Source: an uncultured Collinsella sp.
GTDB taxonomy: Bacteria > Actinomycetota > Coriobacteriia > Coriobacteriales > Coriobacteriaceae
DNA: 20,316 nt
Direction of reading: 5' to 3'
NCBI GenBank assembly: GCA_902489955.1
Contig: CABUBY010000019.1
Location: forward strand, 1-20,316
The notes beneath the pieces are model-generated. The model did no database searches, was not told the DNA's origin, and was given only the letters and a program-made list of their open reading frames with translations. A program made the translations under genes and the position numbers. Below are positions 12,575 to 20,316 of this stretch, one piece after another (position 1 is the first letter of the stretch; each line of letters begins with the position of its first letter).

Positions 12575-13678
12575 ATGAAGTTCACCGTCAGCCAGAGCTC
12601 GCTTACACAAGCCATCGGCGTCGTTATGAAGGGTGTCGCTTCGGCATCCACCCTTCCCATCCTGTCGGGCGTGCTCGTCAAGGCCCAAGACGGCATCTTG
12701 GAATTCCAGACCTCTAACTACACCATCTCGATCCGTCATCGCATCGCGGCGCATGTCGAAGAAGAGGGCGAGATGGTTATCCCCTGTAAGATGCTCTCCA
12801 ATATCACCAAGACCCTCCCCGATGCCCCGGTCACCTTTGAGCTGTCCGAGCGCCAGGTGCTGATTGGTTGCGAGAAGAGCTCTTTCCGCCTGAACACGCT
12901 TGATGCTAATGACTTCCCCGAGTTTCCGGCCTATGCCATCGAGAGCGCCGTGGAACTGCCGACCGATATCTTGTCCGAGATGGTCGGCCGCGTGTGGCGC
13001 GTCACCTCGACCGACAAGGCCCGCCCCATCCTGGGTGGCGTGCACATGAAGGTCGAGAACAACACCGTGCGCCTGGTGGCGACCGATTCCTTCCGTTTGG
13101 CCGTGTGCGATACGCAGGTCGAGACCTCGACCCTCGAAGGCTCCTTTGAGCTCAACGTTCCGGCTGACGCCTTTAACGACGCACTGAACATCATGGACAG
13201 CCAGGCGACCATCATGATCGGGGCTACCGACACCCAAGTCGTCTTCGAGGCCGGCAACACCACCTACGTGTCGCGCCGCATCGAGGGCGTGTACCCCAAC
13301 TACAAGCAGCTCATCCCCGATTCGTGCGTGACGAGCGTCAAGATCGACGTCGTCGCCTTTAACGCCGCCCTCAAGCGCGTGGCCGTTATCGCGAGCGCCA
13401 ACCCCGCCGTCAAGTTCGAGATCGATGTCGAGAACGGGCAGATGGGCCTGTCCTCCATCTCCAATGACCAGGACCTTGCGCAGGAGACGATCGATGTCGA
13501 GGCCGAGGGCGAGTCGGGTACCATCGCCTTCAACTACCACTACATCTTCGGCTGCCTCAATGCCCTGTCCAAGGAGAAGGAGATCACGCTGGAGCTCAAG
13601 AGCTACTCGCAGGCGGGCATCTTCAAGTCCTACGACAAGATCAACTACCTGTACCTGGTCATGCCGGTTCGCATCTAG
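12575..13678 (+). CDS. dnaN: DNA polymerase III sliding clamp (beta subunit)
   Basis: This 367-residue beta clamp encircles DNA as a dimer and tethers the replicative polymerase; it also docks repair and ligation proteins. The normal length and the three repeated clamp domains (about 1-120, 125-245, 246-367) are evident. Family landmarks are LPILSGVLV near the start, RPILGGVHM in domain 2, ATDSFRLAV, RRIEGVYPNY and the terminal YLVMPVRI. The ATG at 12575 lies 8 nt after AAAGG in an AT-rich leader that doubles as the origin unwinding region. recF follows 9 nt after its stop, so dnaN, recF and dciA form one operon that ends at 15371-15400. Confidence 0.97.
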   Translation: MKFTVSQSSLTQAIGVVMKGVASASTLPILSGVLVKAQDGILEFQTSNYTISIRHRIAAHVEEEGEMVIPCKMLSNITKTLPDAPVTFELSERQVLIGCEKSSFRLNTLDANDFPEFPAYAIESAVELPTDILSEMVGRVWRVTSTDKARPILGGVHMKVENNTVRLVATDSFRLAVCDTQVETSTLEGSFELNVPADAFNDALNIMDSQATIMIGATDTQVVFEAGNTTYVSRRIEGVYPNYKQLIPDSCVTSVKIDVVAFNAALKRVAVIASANPAVKFEIDVENGQMGLSSISNDQDLAQETIDVEAEGESGTIAFNYHYIFGCLNALSKEKEITLELKSYSQAGIFKSYDKINYLYLVMPVRI

Positions 13679-13687
13679 CGCTGCGCC

Positions 13688-14794
13688 ATGACCATGTTCG
13701 CCCGCGATCTTTCCGTCGCGCACTACCGCAGTTTCGAGAGCTATCGTCTTGCCCTGGACGAGGGCGTGACGATACTTGCGGGACCCAACGCGGCGGGAAA
13801 GACCAATCTCATAGAGGCGCTGCAGCTGCTGACGAGCGGCGCCTCGTTTAGGCATCCGACCGCAGCCGAGCTCGTCCATGATGGCGTGGGCTCGTGCAAG
13901 ATCGAGCTGAGGCTCGAGGGCGACGGCCGCGTACTTGATATGGGATTGAGCGCGGAGGACGGTAAACGCTCGTTTAGCCGCAACGGCAAGAGATGCTCTG
14001 CCGCCGGTGTGCGCGGGGTTCTGCCGAGCGTGCTGTTTTGCCCCGACCATCTGGACATGGTTAAGCGAGGCGCCAGTGTGCGCCGCGCCGCCCTCGACGA
14101 CTTTGGCATGCAACTGAGCGCACGCTATGCCGATCTTGCGAGCACCTATGGTCGCTGCGTGACCCAGCGTAACGCCTTGCTCAAGGAGGCCTGGTGCTGC
14201 CGCGAGATGCTCGGCGCGTGGAACGATTCGATTGCCCGCGCGGGCGCGGCTCTGCTCGTGCACCGGTTGGCCCTGCTCGACCGGCTGGCGGGCCATGTGC
14301 GTACTGCCTACGGGCAAGTGGCGTCCGGTGAAGCCGCCAACGTGTCCTATGCGTCCACGCTGGGGGATTTGCCCCAGGTTGATGATCGCGAAGAGCTGAA
14401 GGGCTGGGCGTACGAGCGCATGCTGGCTGCCCTTGATGAGCACGCCGACGAGGAAATTCGCCGCGGCGTGACGTTGGTGGGACCGCATCGCGACGAGATT
14501 GAGTTTGCTGTGGCGGGTCGCTCCGCCCGTTCATTTGCCAGCCAAGGTCAGCAGCGAACGTTGGTTCTGGCCTGGAAGGTGGCGGAGGTGGCCGTGGCTC
14601 GCGATGTCCTGGGCACCGCCCCACTGCTGCTTTTGGACGACGTGATGAGCGAACTCGACGGCGAACGCCGCGGTGCTTTCCTGCGGCTGATCGGCGATGG
14701 TATCCAGACGGTCATAACCACGACCAACCTGGGGTACTTTACCGATGACCTGCTTGATCGAGCCAAGGTGGTGAGCATGGGTGAGACGTGCTAA
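13688..14794 (+). CDS. recF: DNA replication and repair protein RecF
   Basis: This 368-residue SMC-like ATPase binds gapped DNA with RecO and RecR and promotes RecA loading. Walker A is GPNAAGKT (residues 32-39), the ABC-type signature is SQGQQRT (285-291), and Walker B is LLLLDDVMSELD (D317, D318). The D-loop and H-region TTTNLGYF follow. The ATG at 13688 is 9 nt after dnaN with no clear ribosome site; a second ATG two codons on is equally possible, so the exact start is uncertain. Its end overlaps the next gene by 14 nt. The order dnaN-recF-DUF721-gyrB is the classical actinobacterial one. Confidence 0.95.
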   Translation: MTMFARDLSVAHYRSFESYRLALDEGVTILAGPNAAGKTNLIEALQLLTSGASFRHPTAAELVHDGVGSCKIELRLEGDGRVLDMGLSAEDGKRSFSRNGKRCSAAGVRGVLPSVLFCPDHLDMVKRGASVRRAALDDFGMQLSARYADLASTYGRCVTQRNALLKEAWCCREMLGAWNDSIARAGAALLVHRLALLDRLAGHVRTAYGQVASGEAANVSYASTLGDLPQVDDREELKGWAYERMLAALDEHADEEIRRGVTLVGPHRDEIEFAVAGRSARSFASQGQQRTLVLAWKVAEVAVARDVLGTAPLLLLDDVMSELDGERRGAFLRLIGDGIQTVITTTNLGYFTDDLLDRAKVVSMGETC

Positions 14795-15344
14795 TTACGA
14801 GCGCGAGAGCGAAACGGTCGCCTTCAGTGGCTTTTTGAACGCAGAGCGCCAGCGCATCCTGGCGGCTGCGACCCCTGAGCGCCGTGCGCAGATGGAGGCC
14901 GCCGAGGAGTCGCGCGCGGTCTATCGCGCGTGGAACGCGGTGTGCTCGGGCACGCGCGAGGGGCGGCATGTGACGGGCCTGCGCTACCTGCCCGAGTCCA
15001 ATGAGCTGCTGGTATATCTCGACTCGCCCTCGTGGACGCAGGAAATGACGTTGTTGCGCGAGATCATCCGCGCGCGCATGGAGCGCGCCGGTGCGCATGT
15101 GGATGGCCTGGTGTTCAAAACCACCGCGCCCGGTCACACGCCGCCCGCCGCCAAGGAGCGCCTTCGCCCAGCGGCGACCGAGCGCCCGCCGGCCCCACAC
15201 GCCGACCTCAGCGATGCCGAGCGCACCGAGATTGAGCGCCAAGTGGCGCCCATCGAAGACCAAAAACTGCGCGAGGCCCTCGAGAACGCCATGAGAGCCA
15301 GTGCCGAGTGGGCCAAGGGCGTGCAAAGCAAAAAAGAGCCTTAA
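14781..15344 (+). CDS. dciA: DUF721/DciA family protein, predicted helicase loader
   Basis: This 187-residue protein has the DUF721 pattern at about residues 45-115: YRAWNAVCSG, then GLRYLPESNELLVYLDSPSWTQEMTLL, then RARMERAGAHVDGLVFK. DciA proteins recruit and load the replicative DnaB helicase in bacteria without DnaC/DnaI. The position between recF and gyrB and the overall length match the actinobacterial form seen in Mycobacterium. The C-terminal part (about 118-187) is Pro/Ala-rich, then charged and helical, and probably flexible. The GTG at 14781 has GGTGGTG upstream and overlaps recF by 14 nt. Role by homology; no helicase gene is in the window to test the pairing. A terminator follows. 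Confidence 0.85.
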   Translation: MRRANYERESETVAFSGFLNAERQRILAAATPERRAQMEAAEESRAVYRAWNAVCSGTREGRHVTGLRYLPESNELLVYLDSPSWTQEMTLLREIIRARMERAGAHVDGLVFKTTAPGHTPPAAKERLRPAATERPPAPHADLSDAERTEIERQVAPIEDQKLREALENAMRASAEWAKGVQSKKEP

Positions 15345-15370
15345 ATCGCATCTGGTGGCCTTGTAGAGCC

Positions 15371-15400
15371 AAATACCCTCGTTCCCGAGGGTATTTTTTT
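15371..15400 (+). terminator. Rho-independent terminator of the dnaN-recF-dciA run
   Basis: An 11-bp perfect stem, AAATACCCTCG (15371-15381) with CGAGGGTATTT (15386-15396), has a TTCC loop. A run of seven T overlaps the end of the stem. It separates this run from gyrBA, which needs its own promoter in the 50 nt that follow. Confidence 0.92.
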
Positions 15401-15449
15401 ACGATAAACTAGTAAGGCTGTACACATTTTCTTGACTGAAGGAGGACGT

Positions 15450-17480
15450 GTGGCAAACGAAAACGATTACGATGGCGGCGAGATTAAGATTCTCGAAGGT
15501 CTCGAGGCCGTTCGTAAGCGCCCGGGCATGTATATCGGCTCGACGAGCGCCAGCGGTCTGCATCACCTGGTGTGGGAGATCGTTGACAACTCCGTCGACG
15601 AGGCCATGGCCGGTTTCTGCACCGAGATCCAGGTGACGGTCCACGCCGACAACTCCATCACGGTCGTCGACAACGGGCGCGGTATCCCCGTCGACGAGCA
15701 CCCTGTTAAAAAAATCCCGACGCTCGAGGTCGTCATGACGATTTTGCACGCCGGCGGTAAGTTCGATAATTCGGCCTATAAGGTCTCGGGCGGCCTGCAC
15801 GGCGTTGGCATCTCCGTCGTCAACGCACTGTCCAAGCGCGTGGTCGTTCAGGTTCGTCGCGACGGCAACACCTACGAGATGGAGTTCTCGCGCGGCAAGA
15901 CCGTCAAGAAGATGGAGGTCGTGGGCACCTCGGATTCGACGGGCACCACCGTCACCTTCTGGCCCGACGACGAGATCTTCGAGACCTGCATTTACGATTT
16001 CGATACGCTGCACAACCGTCTGCAGGAGACGGCGTTCCTCAATAAGAACCTCAAAATCGTGCTGACTGACGAGCGCGAGTCTACTCCCCACGTGGAGGAG
16101 TTTTGCTACGAGGGCGGCATCATCGACTTCGTCAAGTTCCTTAACGAGGGCAAGGACGTCCCCGAGGCCTTTAAGGAGCCTATCTACATCGAGGGCAAAT
16201 CGGACCCGGACGCACCTGTGGCCAAGATGGGCGAGGTTGAGGTTTCCCTGCAGTGGAATAGCGGCTACGGCGAGAACGTCATGTCGTTTGCCAACGACAT
16301 CTACACCCCCGAGGGCGGCATGCACCTTGAGGGCTTCCGCACCGCGCTCACCCGCGTGATCAACGACTATGCGCGCAAGCAGAACCTGCTCAAGGAAAAA
16401 GACGCCAATCTGACCGGCGACGATGTGCGCGAGGGCCTTTCGGCCGTTATCTCGGTCAAGCTGCCCGATCCGCAGTTTGAGGGCCAGACCAAGGCCAAGC
16501 TCGGCAGCTCCTATATGCGCGCGCTGACGCTCAAGATCGTGACCGACGGCCTCGCCGATTACTTGGAGGAGCATCCCAAGCCCGCCCGCGAGATCGTCAA
16601 GAAGGCGCAACAGGCCTGCAAGGCGCGCAACGCCGCCCGCAAGGCGCGCGAAGCGACCCGTCGCAAGAGCCTGCTCGAGACGGCGTCCCTGCCCGGTAAG
16701 CTCGCTGACTGCTCGGTGCGCGATGCCGAGCTGACCGAGCTCTTCATCGTAGAGGGCGACTCGGCAGGCGGTTCGGCCAAGGACGGCCGTCGCCGAGACA
16801 TCCAGGCGATTCTGCCCCTGCGCGGCAAGATTTTGAACGTCGAGCGCGTTGGTGACCATCGCGCGTTCTCGAGTGACACCATCCAGTCGCTGATTACCGC
16901 GATCGGCTGCGGCGTCACGACGAGTGCCGGCGACGGCGGCGATTTCGATATCACCAAGGCGCGCTACCACAAGATCATCATCATGACCGATGCAGACGTC
17001 GACGGCGCGCATATCCGCATCCTGCTGCTGACGTTCTTCTACAAGTACATGCGTCCGCTGATCGATGCCGGCTACGTCTATGTTGCCTGCCCGCCCATCT
17101 TTGGCATTAAGGTGCGCAACAAGATCCACTACGTGTATCCCAACGGCCGCCAGCCCGAAGACGAGATCCTGCGCGATACCATCCAGAGTCTGGGCCTGAA
17201 CCCCGATGATAACGACGAGGACGGCAAGGCCAAGGACGGCAAGATCACCAAAAAGCGCAAGGGCTATACCGTCCAGCGCTACAAGGGCCTGGGCGAGATG
17301 GACCCCAAGCAGCTTGCCTCGACGACGATGGACCCAAAGACCCGCATTCTGCAGCGTGTGTCGATCGAGGACGCCGTGGTGGCGGACCGCGCCGTGCGCG
17401 AGCTGATGGGTTCCGAGGTCGGCTATCGCCGCGAGTACATCGAGAAGCATGCACATGATGCACGATTCCTTGACGCTTAA
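15450..17480 (+). CDS. gyrB: DNA gyrase subunit B
   Basis: This 676-residue ATPase subunit of gyrase introduces negative supercoils together with GyrA. The GHKL ATPase domain has EIVDNSVDE (E43, N47) and DNGRG (D74-G78), plus GGLHGVG in the lid. The Toprim domain has EGDSAGGSA (E435) and the metal site DADVD (D514-D518). The C-terminal YKGLGEMDPKQL segment is diagnostic for gyrase/topoisomerase IV B subunits. Gyrase rather than ParE is favoured by the neighbour gyrA and the location. An in-frame TTG exists at 15432, but GAAGGAGG (15438-15445) precedes the GTG at 15450, which gives MANEND. A poor -35/-10 pair (TTTACG 15398, TACACA 15421) is the only promoter candidate I see. It ends 11 nt before gyrA. 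Confidence 0.96.
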   Translation: MANENDYDGGEIKILEGLEAVRKRPGMYIGSTSASGLHHLVWEIVDNSVDEAMAGFCTEIQVTVHADNSITVVDNGRGIPVDEHPVKKIPTLEVVMTILHAGGKFDNSAYKVSGGLHGVGISVVNALSKRVVVQVRRDGNTYEMEFSRGKTVKKMEVVGTSDSTGTTVTFWPDDEIFETCIYDFDTLHNRLQETAFLNKNLKIVLTDERESTPHVEEFCYEGGIIDFVKFLNEGKDVPEAFKEPIYIEGKSDPDAPVAKMGEVEVSLQWNSGYGENVMSFANDIYTPEGGMHLEGFRTALTRVINDYARKQNLLKEKDANLTGDDVREGLSAVISVKLPDPQFEGQTKAKLGSSYMRALTLKIVTDGLADYLEEHPKPAREIVKKAQQACKARNAARKAREATRRKSLLETASLPGKLADCSVRDAELTELFIVEGDSAGGSAKDGRRRDIQAILPLRGKILNVERVGDHRAFSSDTIQSLITAIGCGVTTSAGDGGDFDITKARYHKIIIMTDADVDGAHIRILLLTFFYKYMRPLIDAGYVYVACPPIFGIKVRNKIHYVYPNGRQPEDEILRDTIQSLGLNPDDNDEDGKAKDGKITKKRKGYTVQRYKGLGEMDPKQLASTTMDPKTRILQRVSIEDAVVADRAVRELMGSEVGYRREYIEKHAHDARFLDA

Positions 17481-17491
17481 GAGGAGGTAAC

Positions 17492-20233
17492 GTGGCAGAC
17501 GATATCAACAATAACGAGGGTATGGACGAGGCCGGCGATGCCGGTATGCCCGATGATCTGAAGCGCCTGCTTGCCCGTGCTGAGCAGGGCGAGGACGGCG
17601 ATCCGGACGCCTATAACCCCGATGCCGATGATGATGAGGAAGAGGACGACGATGGTGAGCTCGAGGAGAGCTTTGGCGAAGTCGATCGTGGCGCCTCGGC
17701 CGGCGAGGACATCAACGGCGGCCAGCTCCAGATTTCGGAGTTCGGTCGCGAGATGAAGCAGTCGTTCATCGAGTATTCGATGTCGGTTATCACGGCGCGC
17801 GCCCTGCCGGACGTGCGCGACGGCTTAAAGCCGGTGCACCGCCGCATCCTGTACGCGATGAACGAGAGCGGCATCTACCCCAACCGACCGCACAAGAAGT
17901 CGGCTTGGACGGTCGGCGAAGTTATCGGTAAGTACCACCCGCACGGTGACTCTGCGGTCTACGAGGCCATGGTCCGCCTGGCGCAGTGGTTCTCCATGCG
18001 CACGCCGCTCATCGACGGTCACGGCAACTTCGGCAACATCGATGGCGACGGCGCGGCGGCCATGCGTTACACCGAGAGCCGCCTGGCCAAGCCCGCCATG
18101 GAACTGCTGCGTGACTTGCAGAAGGATACCGTCGACTGGCAGCCCAACTACGACGAATCGCTCGCCGAGCCCGTGGCACTGCCTGCGCGCTTCCCCAACC
18201 TGCTGGTCAACGGCAGCCAGGGCATCGCCGTCGGCATGGCCACCAACATCGCCCCGCATAACCTCACCGAGGCGATCGAGGCCACCTGCTACCTGATCGA
18301 CAACCCCGACGCCACCGTCGACGAGCTCATGCAGATCATGCCCGGTCCGGACTTCCCCACCGGCGCCATCATCATGGGCAGCGCCGGCATTAAGCAGAGC
18401 TACGAGACCGGCCGCGGCTCCATTACCGTGCGTGCCAAGGCACATGTGGAGTCCACCAAGACCGGCCGCAGCCGCCTGGTCTTTACCGAGATTCCCTACA
18501 TGGTCAACAAGGGCACCCTGCAGGAGAAGATCGCCCAACTCGTCAACGACAAGCGCATTGAGGGCATCTCGGATATGCGCGATGAGTCCAACCAGAAGGG
18601 CATCCGTCTGGTCATCGAGCTCAAGAAGGGCGTCATTCCGCAGGTCGTGCTCAACAACCTGTATAAGTACACCTCGCTGCAGACGACCTTTGGCGCCAAC
18701 AACCTGGCACTCGTCAACGGCGTTCCCAAATGCCTGAGCCTGCGCGAGATGCTGCAGCACTACATCGACCACCAGGTCGACGTCGTCACCCGCCGCACCC
18801 GCTTCGACCTTAAGAAGGCCCAGGCCCGCGCGCATATCCTCGAGGGCTACCTGATGGCCCTTGACCATATCGACGAGGTCATCAGCATCATCCGCTCCTC
18901 GCAGACCGACTCCGAGGCCAGCAGCCGACTGATCGAGCGCTTTGGCTTTACGCCCGAGCAGACCACGGCCATCCTCGAGATGAAGCTGCGCCGCCTGACC
19001 GGCCTGGAGCGCGACAAGATCCAAGAAGAGTTGGACGGCCTGCGCCGCGCCATCGCCTACTACGAGGACCTGCTGGCGCACGAGGAGAAGATTCTGGGCG
19101 TCATCAAGGAAGAGATGCGCGAGATCTCCAAGAAGTTTGGCGACAAGCGCCGTACCGAAATCAGCCAGGTTGAGAAGGACCTGGATGTCGAGGACCTCAT
19201 CGCCGACGAGGATATGGTCGTGACCATCACCCACACCGGCTATGTGAAGCGTATCCCGGTGGCCGCTTACCGCGCCCAGAAGCGCGGCGGCAAGGGCGTG
19301 TCGGGCGTCAACCTCAAAGAGGACGACGTTATCGATGAGATGTTCATCGCGTCCACGCACGAGTACGTGCTGTTCTTCTCGAGCAAGGGCAAGGTCTATC
19401 GCCTGAAGGTGCACGAGCTGCCGGTGGGTACGCGCCAGGCGCGCGGTACCGCGATCGTCAACCTGCTGCCCTTCGAGGAAGGCGAGAAGATCGCGAGCGT
19501 CATCAGCTGCCGCGAGTTCCCGGCCGACGAGTACCTGATGTTTGCCACCAAGAGCGGCATGGTCAAAAAGACCGTGATGAGCGCATATGACCGCAGCCGT
19601 CGCGACGGCCTGATCGCTATCAACCTGCGTGACGACGACGCGCTGCTGAACGTGCGCCGCGTGCGCGAGGGCGACAAGATTATCCTGGCCACCACCGCGG
19701 GCAAGGCGATCATGTTCTCCGAGGAGCAGGTGCGCGCCACCGGCCGCGATACCAGCGGCGTTCGCGGTATCGGTCTGAAGGACGGCGTGAGCGTTCTGGG
19801 CATGGAAGTCACTAACGGCAACGGCGATCTATTCGTCATCACCGAGCGCGGCTACGGCAAGCGCACGCCGGTCGCGGACTACCCGGAGCAGAATCGCGGC
19901 GGTCAGGGCGTCTACACCATTCAAATGACCGAGCGTAAGGGTAACCTCGCGGCCATGAAGACGGTGGGCCCGCAGCACGAGCTGTTCATCGTGACGGAGG
20001 GCGCGACGGTCATTCGCGTCAAGACCGACGAGATCAGCCAGACCGGCCGCGCCACCCAGGGCGTCAAGATGATGACCGTCGACGACAACGACCGCGTATG
20101 CGCCGTAGCCCGCATGACGGCAGCCAAAGAGAAGCCCGAAGGCGAAGCAACAGAAGACGGTTCTGCCCCCGAAGAAGCCCCAGTCGATCTAGGCGATGGC
20201 AACGACATGCCAGAAGATCTCCTAGACGAGTAA
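17492..20233 (+). CDS. gyrA: DNA gyrase subunit A with acidic N-terminal extension
   Basis: This 913-residue breakage-reunion subunit has its catalytic tyrosine at Y193 in AAAMRYTESR, matching Y122 of E. coli. That places a 71-residue extension ahead of the usual start, rich in Asp/Glu (about residues 44-61). The quinolone region reads HPHGDSAVYE: the usual susceptible Ser is S154 and the acidic partner is E158, common in Gram-positives. The gyrase-specific GyrA box QKRGGKG (596-602) opens the C-terminal beta-pinwheel and argues against ParC. The C-terminus is again acidic (PEEAPVDLGDGNDMPEDLLDE). The GTG at 17492 has an excellent ribosome site (GAGGAGG), so the extension appears to be truly translated; no equally good internal start is evident. 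It forms an operon with gyrB. Confidence 0.96.
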   Translation: MADDINNNEGMDEAGDAGMPDDLKRLLARAEQGEDGDPDAYNPDADDDEEEDDDGELEESFGEVDRGASAGEDINGGQLQISEFGREMKQSFIEYSMSVITARALPDVRDGLKPVHRRILYAMNESGIYPNRPHKKSAWTVGEVIGKYHPHGDSAVYEAMVRLAQWFSMRTPLIDGHGNFGNIDGDGAAAMRYTESRLAKPAMELLRDLQKDTVDWQPNYDESLAEPVALPARFPNLLVNGSQGIAVGMATNIAPHNLTEAIEATCYLIDNPDATVDELMQIMPGPDFPTGAIIMGSAGIKQSYETGRGSITVRAKAHVESTKTGRSRLVFTEIPYMVNKGTLQEKIAQLVNDKRIEGISDMRDESNQKGIRLVIELKKGVIPQVVLNNLYKYTSLQTTFGANNLALVNGVPKCLSLREMLQHYIDHQVDVVTRRTRFDLKKAQARAHILEGYLMALDHIDEVISIIRSSQTDSEASSRLIERFGFTPEQTTAILEMKLRRLTGLERDKIQEELDGLRRAIAYYEDLLAHEEKILGVIKEEMREISKKFGDKRRTEISQVEKDLDVEDLIADEDMVVTITHTGYVKRIPVAAYRAQKRGGKGVSGVNLKEDDVIDEMFIASTHEYVLFFSSKGKVYRLKVHELPVGTRQARGTAIVNLLPFEEGEKIASVISCREFPADEYLMFATKSGMVKKTVMSAYDRSRRDGLIAINLRDDDALLNVRRVREGDKIILATTAGKAIMFSEEQVRATGRDTSGVRGIGLKDGVSVLGMEVTNGNGDLFVITERGYGKRTPVADYPEQNRGGQGVYTIQMTERKGNLAAMKTVGPQHELFIVTEGATVIRVKTDEISQTGRATQGVKMMTVDDNDRVCAVARMTAAKEKPEGEATEDGSAPEEAPVDLGDGNDMPEDLLDE

Positions 20234-20273
20234 GAGGCTCTAGCTGGTAAAAATCATCAGACCCCATATATCG

Positions 20274-20306
20274 GCGGTCGGCGCACTGCGCGCCGACCGC
20301 TTTTTT
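20274..20306 (+). terminator. Rho-independent terminator after gyrA
   Basis: An 11-bp perfect stem, GCGGTCGGCGC (20274-20284) with GCGCCGACCGC (20290-20300), has a 5-nt loop and is followed by six T. It ends the gyrBA operon. Confidence 0.93.
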
Positions 20307-20316
20307 GACAATCTTT

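Noticed and set aside
12320..14488. 722-codon open frame antisense to dnaN and recF
   Set aside because: It mirrors the codon bias of the real genes, has no ribosome site or family signature, and is repetitive in Val/Gly/Asp/His as expected for an antisense frame.
15399..17456. 685-codon open frame antisense to gyrB
   Set aside because: It is a shadow of gyrB produced by codon bias; gyrB on the plus strand carries every expected motif.
17825..19414. 529-codon open frame antisense to gyrA
   Set aside because: Same cause as the other antisense frames; no recognisable domain.

Overview
This window is the chromosomal replication-origin region of a moderately high-GC bacterium. The gene set and order point to Actinomycetota: rpmH-rnpA-yidD-yidC-jag, rsmG and parAB lie on one side, and dnaA-dnaN-recF-DUF721/dciA-gyrB-gyrA on the other. 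An extra ATPase gene ahead of dnaA, an acidic N-terminal extension on GyrA and a divergent DnaA suggest class Coriobacteriia, perhaps a Collinsella relative. That placement is inference from layout and protein style, not from a marker gene.

Left arm, read on the minus strand away from the origin. A promoter at about 8971-9000 drives rpmH, rnpA, yidD, yidC and jag, which cover tRNA 5' processing and membrane-protein insertion; the run ends at a strong terminator at 6726-6750. rsmG follows with its own ribosome site. Three perfect parS sites (5841-5934) lie between rsmG and parA-parB, and a small YtxH-like membrane gene closes that run at a terminator near 3797-3828. rlmN (2607-3659, plus strand) is the only gene that opposes leftward replication. 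ddl and a dinG-type exonuclease-helicase, cut by the window edge, complete the left side.

Centre. Between rpmH and dnaA lies the least familiar gene of the window (9244-10596). It encodes a GHKL-fold ATPase domain without a histidine-kinase phosphoacceptor domain, a long Gln/Pro/Met/Tyr-rich linker and a C-terminal winged helix, and it probably shares a transcript with dnaA. Repeated 9-mers of the form TTTTCAACA flank this two-gene unit on both sides (9098-9180 and 12352-12370). I read these as the DnaA boxes of this organism. Beside dnaN there is a run of five DnaA-trio triplets followed by an AT-rich stretch, so the unwinding site is probably at 12507-12560. The DnaA recognition helix carries an Asn where the family normally has Asp, which fits a shifted box sequence.

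Right arm, plus strand. dnaN (sliding clamp), recF (gap repair) and dciA (DUF721, helicase loading) are tightly packed and end at a terminator at 15371-15400. gyrB and gyrA form a two-gene operon that ends at a terminator at 20274-20306. Together the window encodes initiation (DnaA), helicase loading (DciA), the clamp (DnaN), fork repair (RecF, DinG), topology control (GyrAB) and origin segregation (ParABS).
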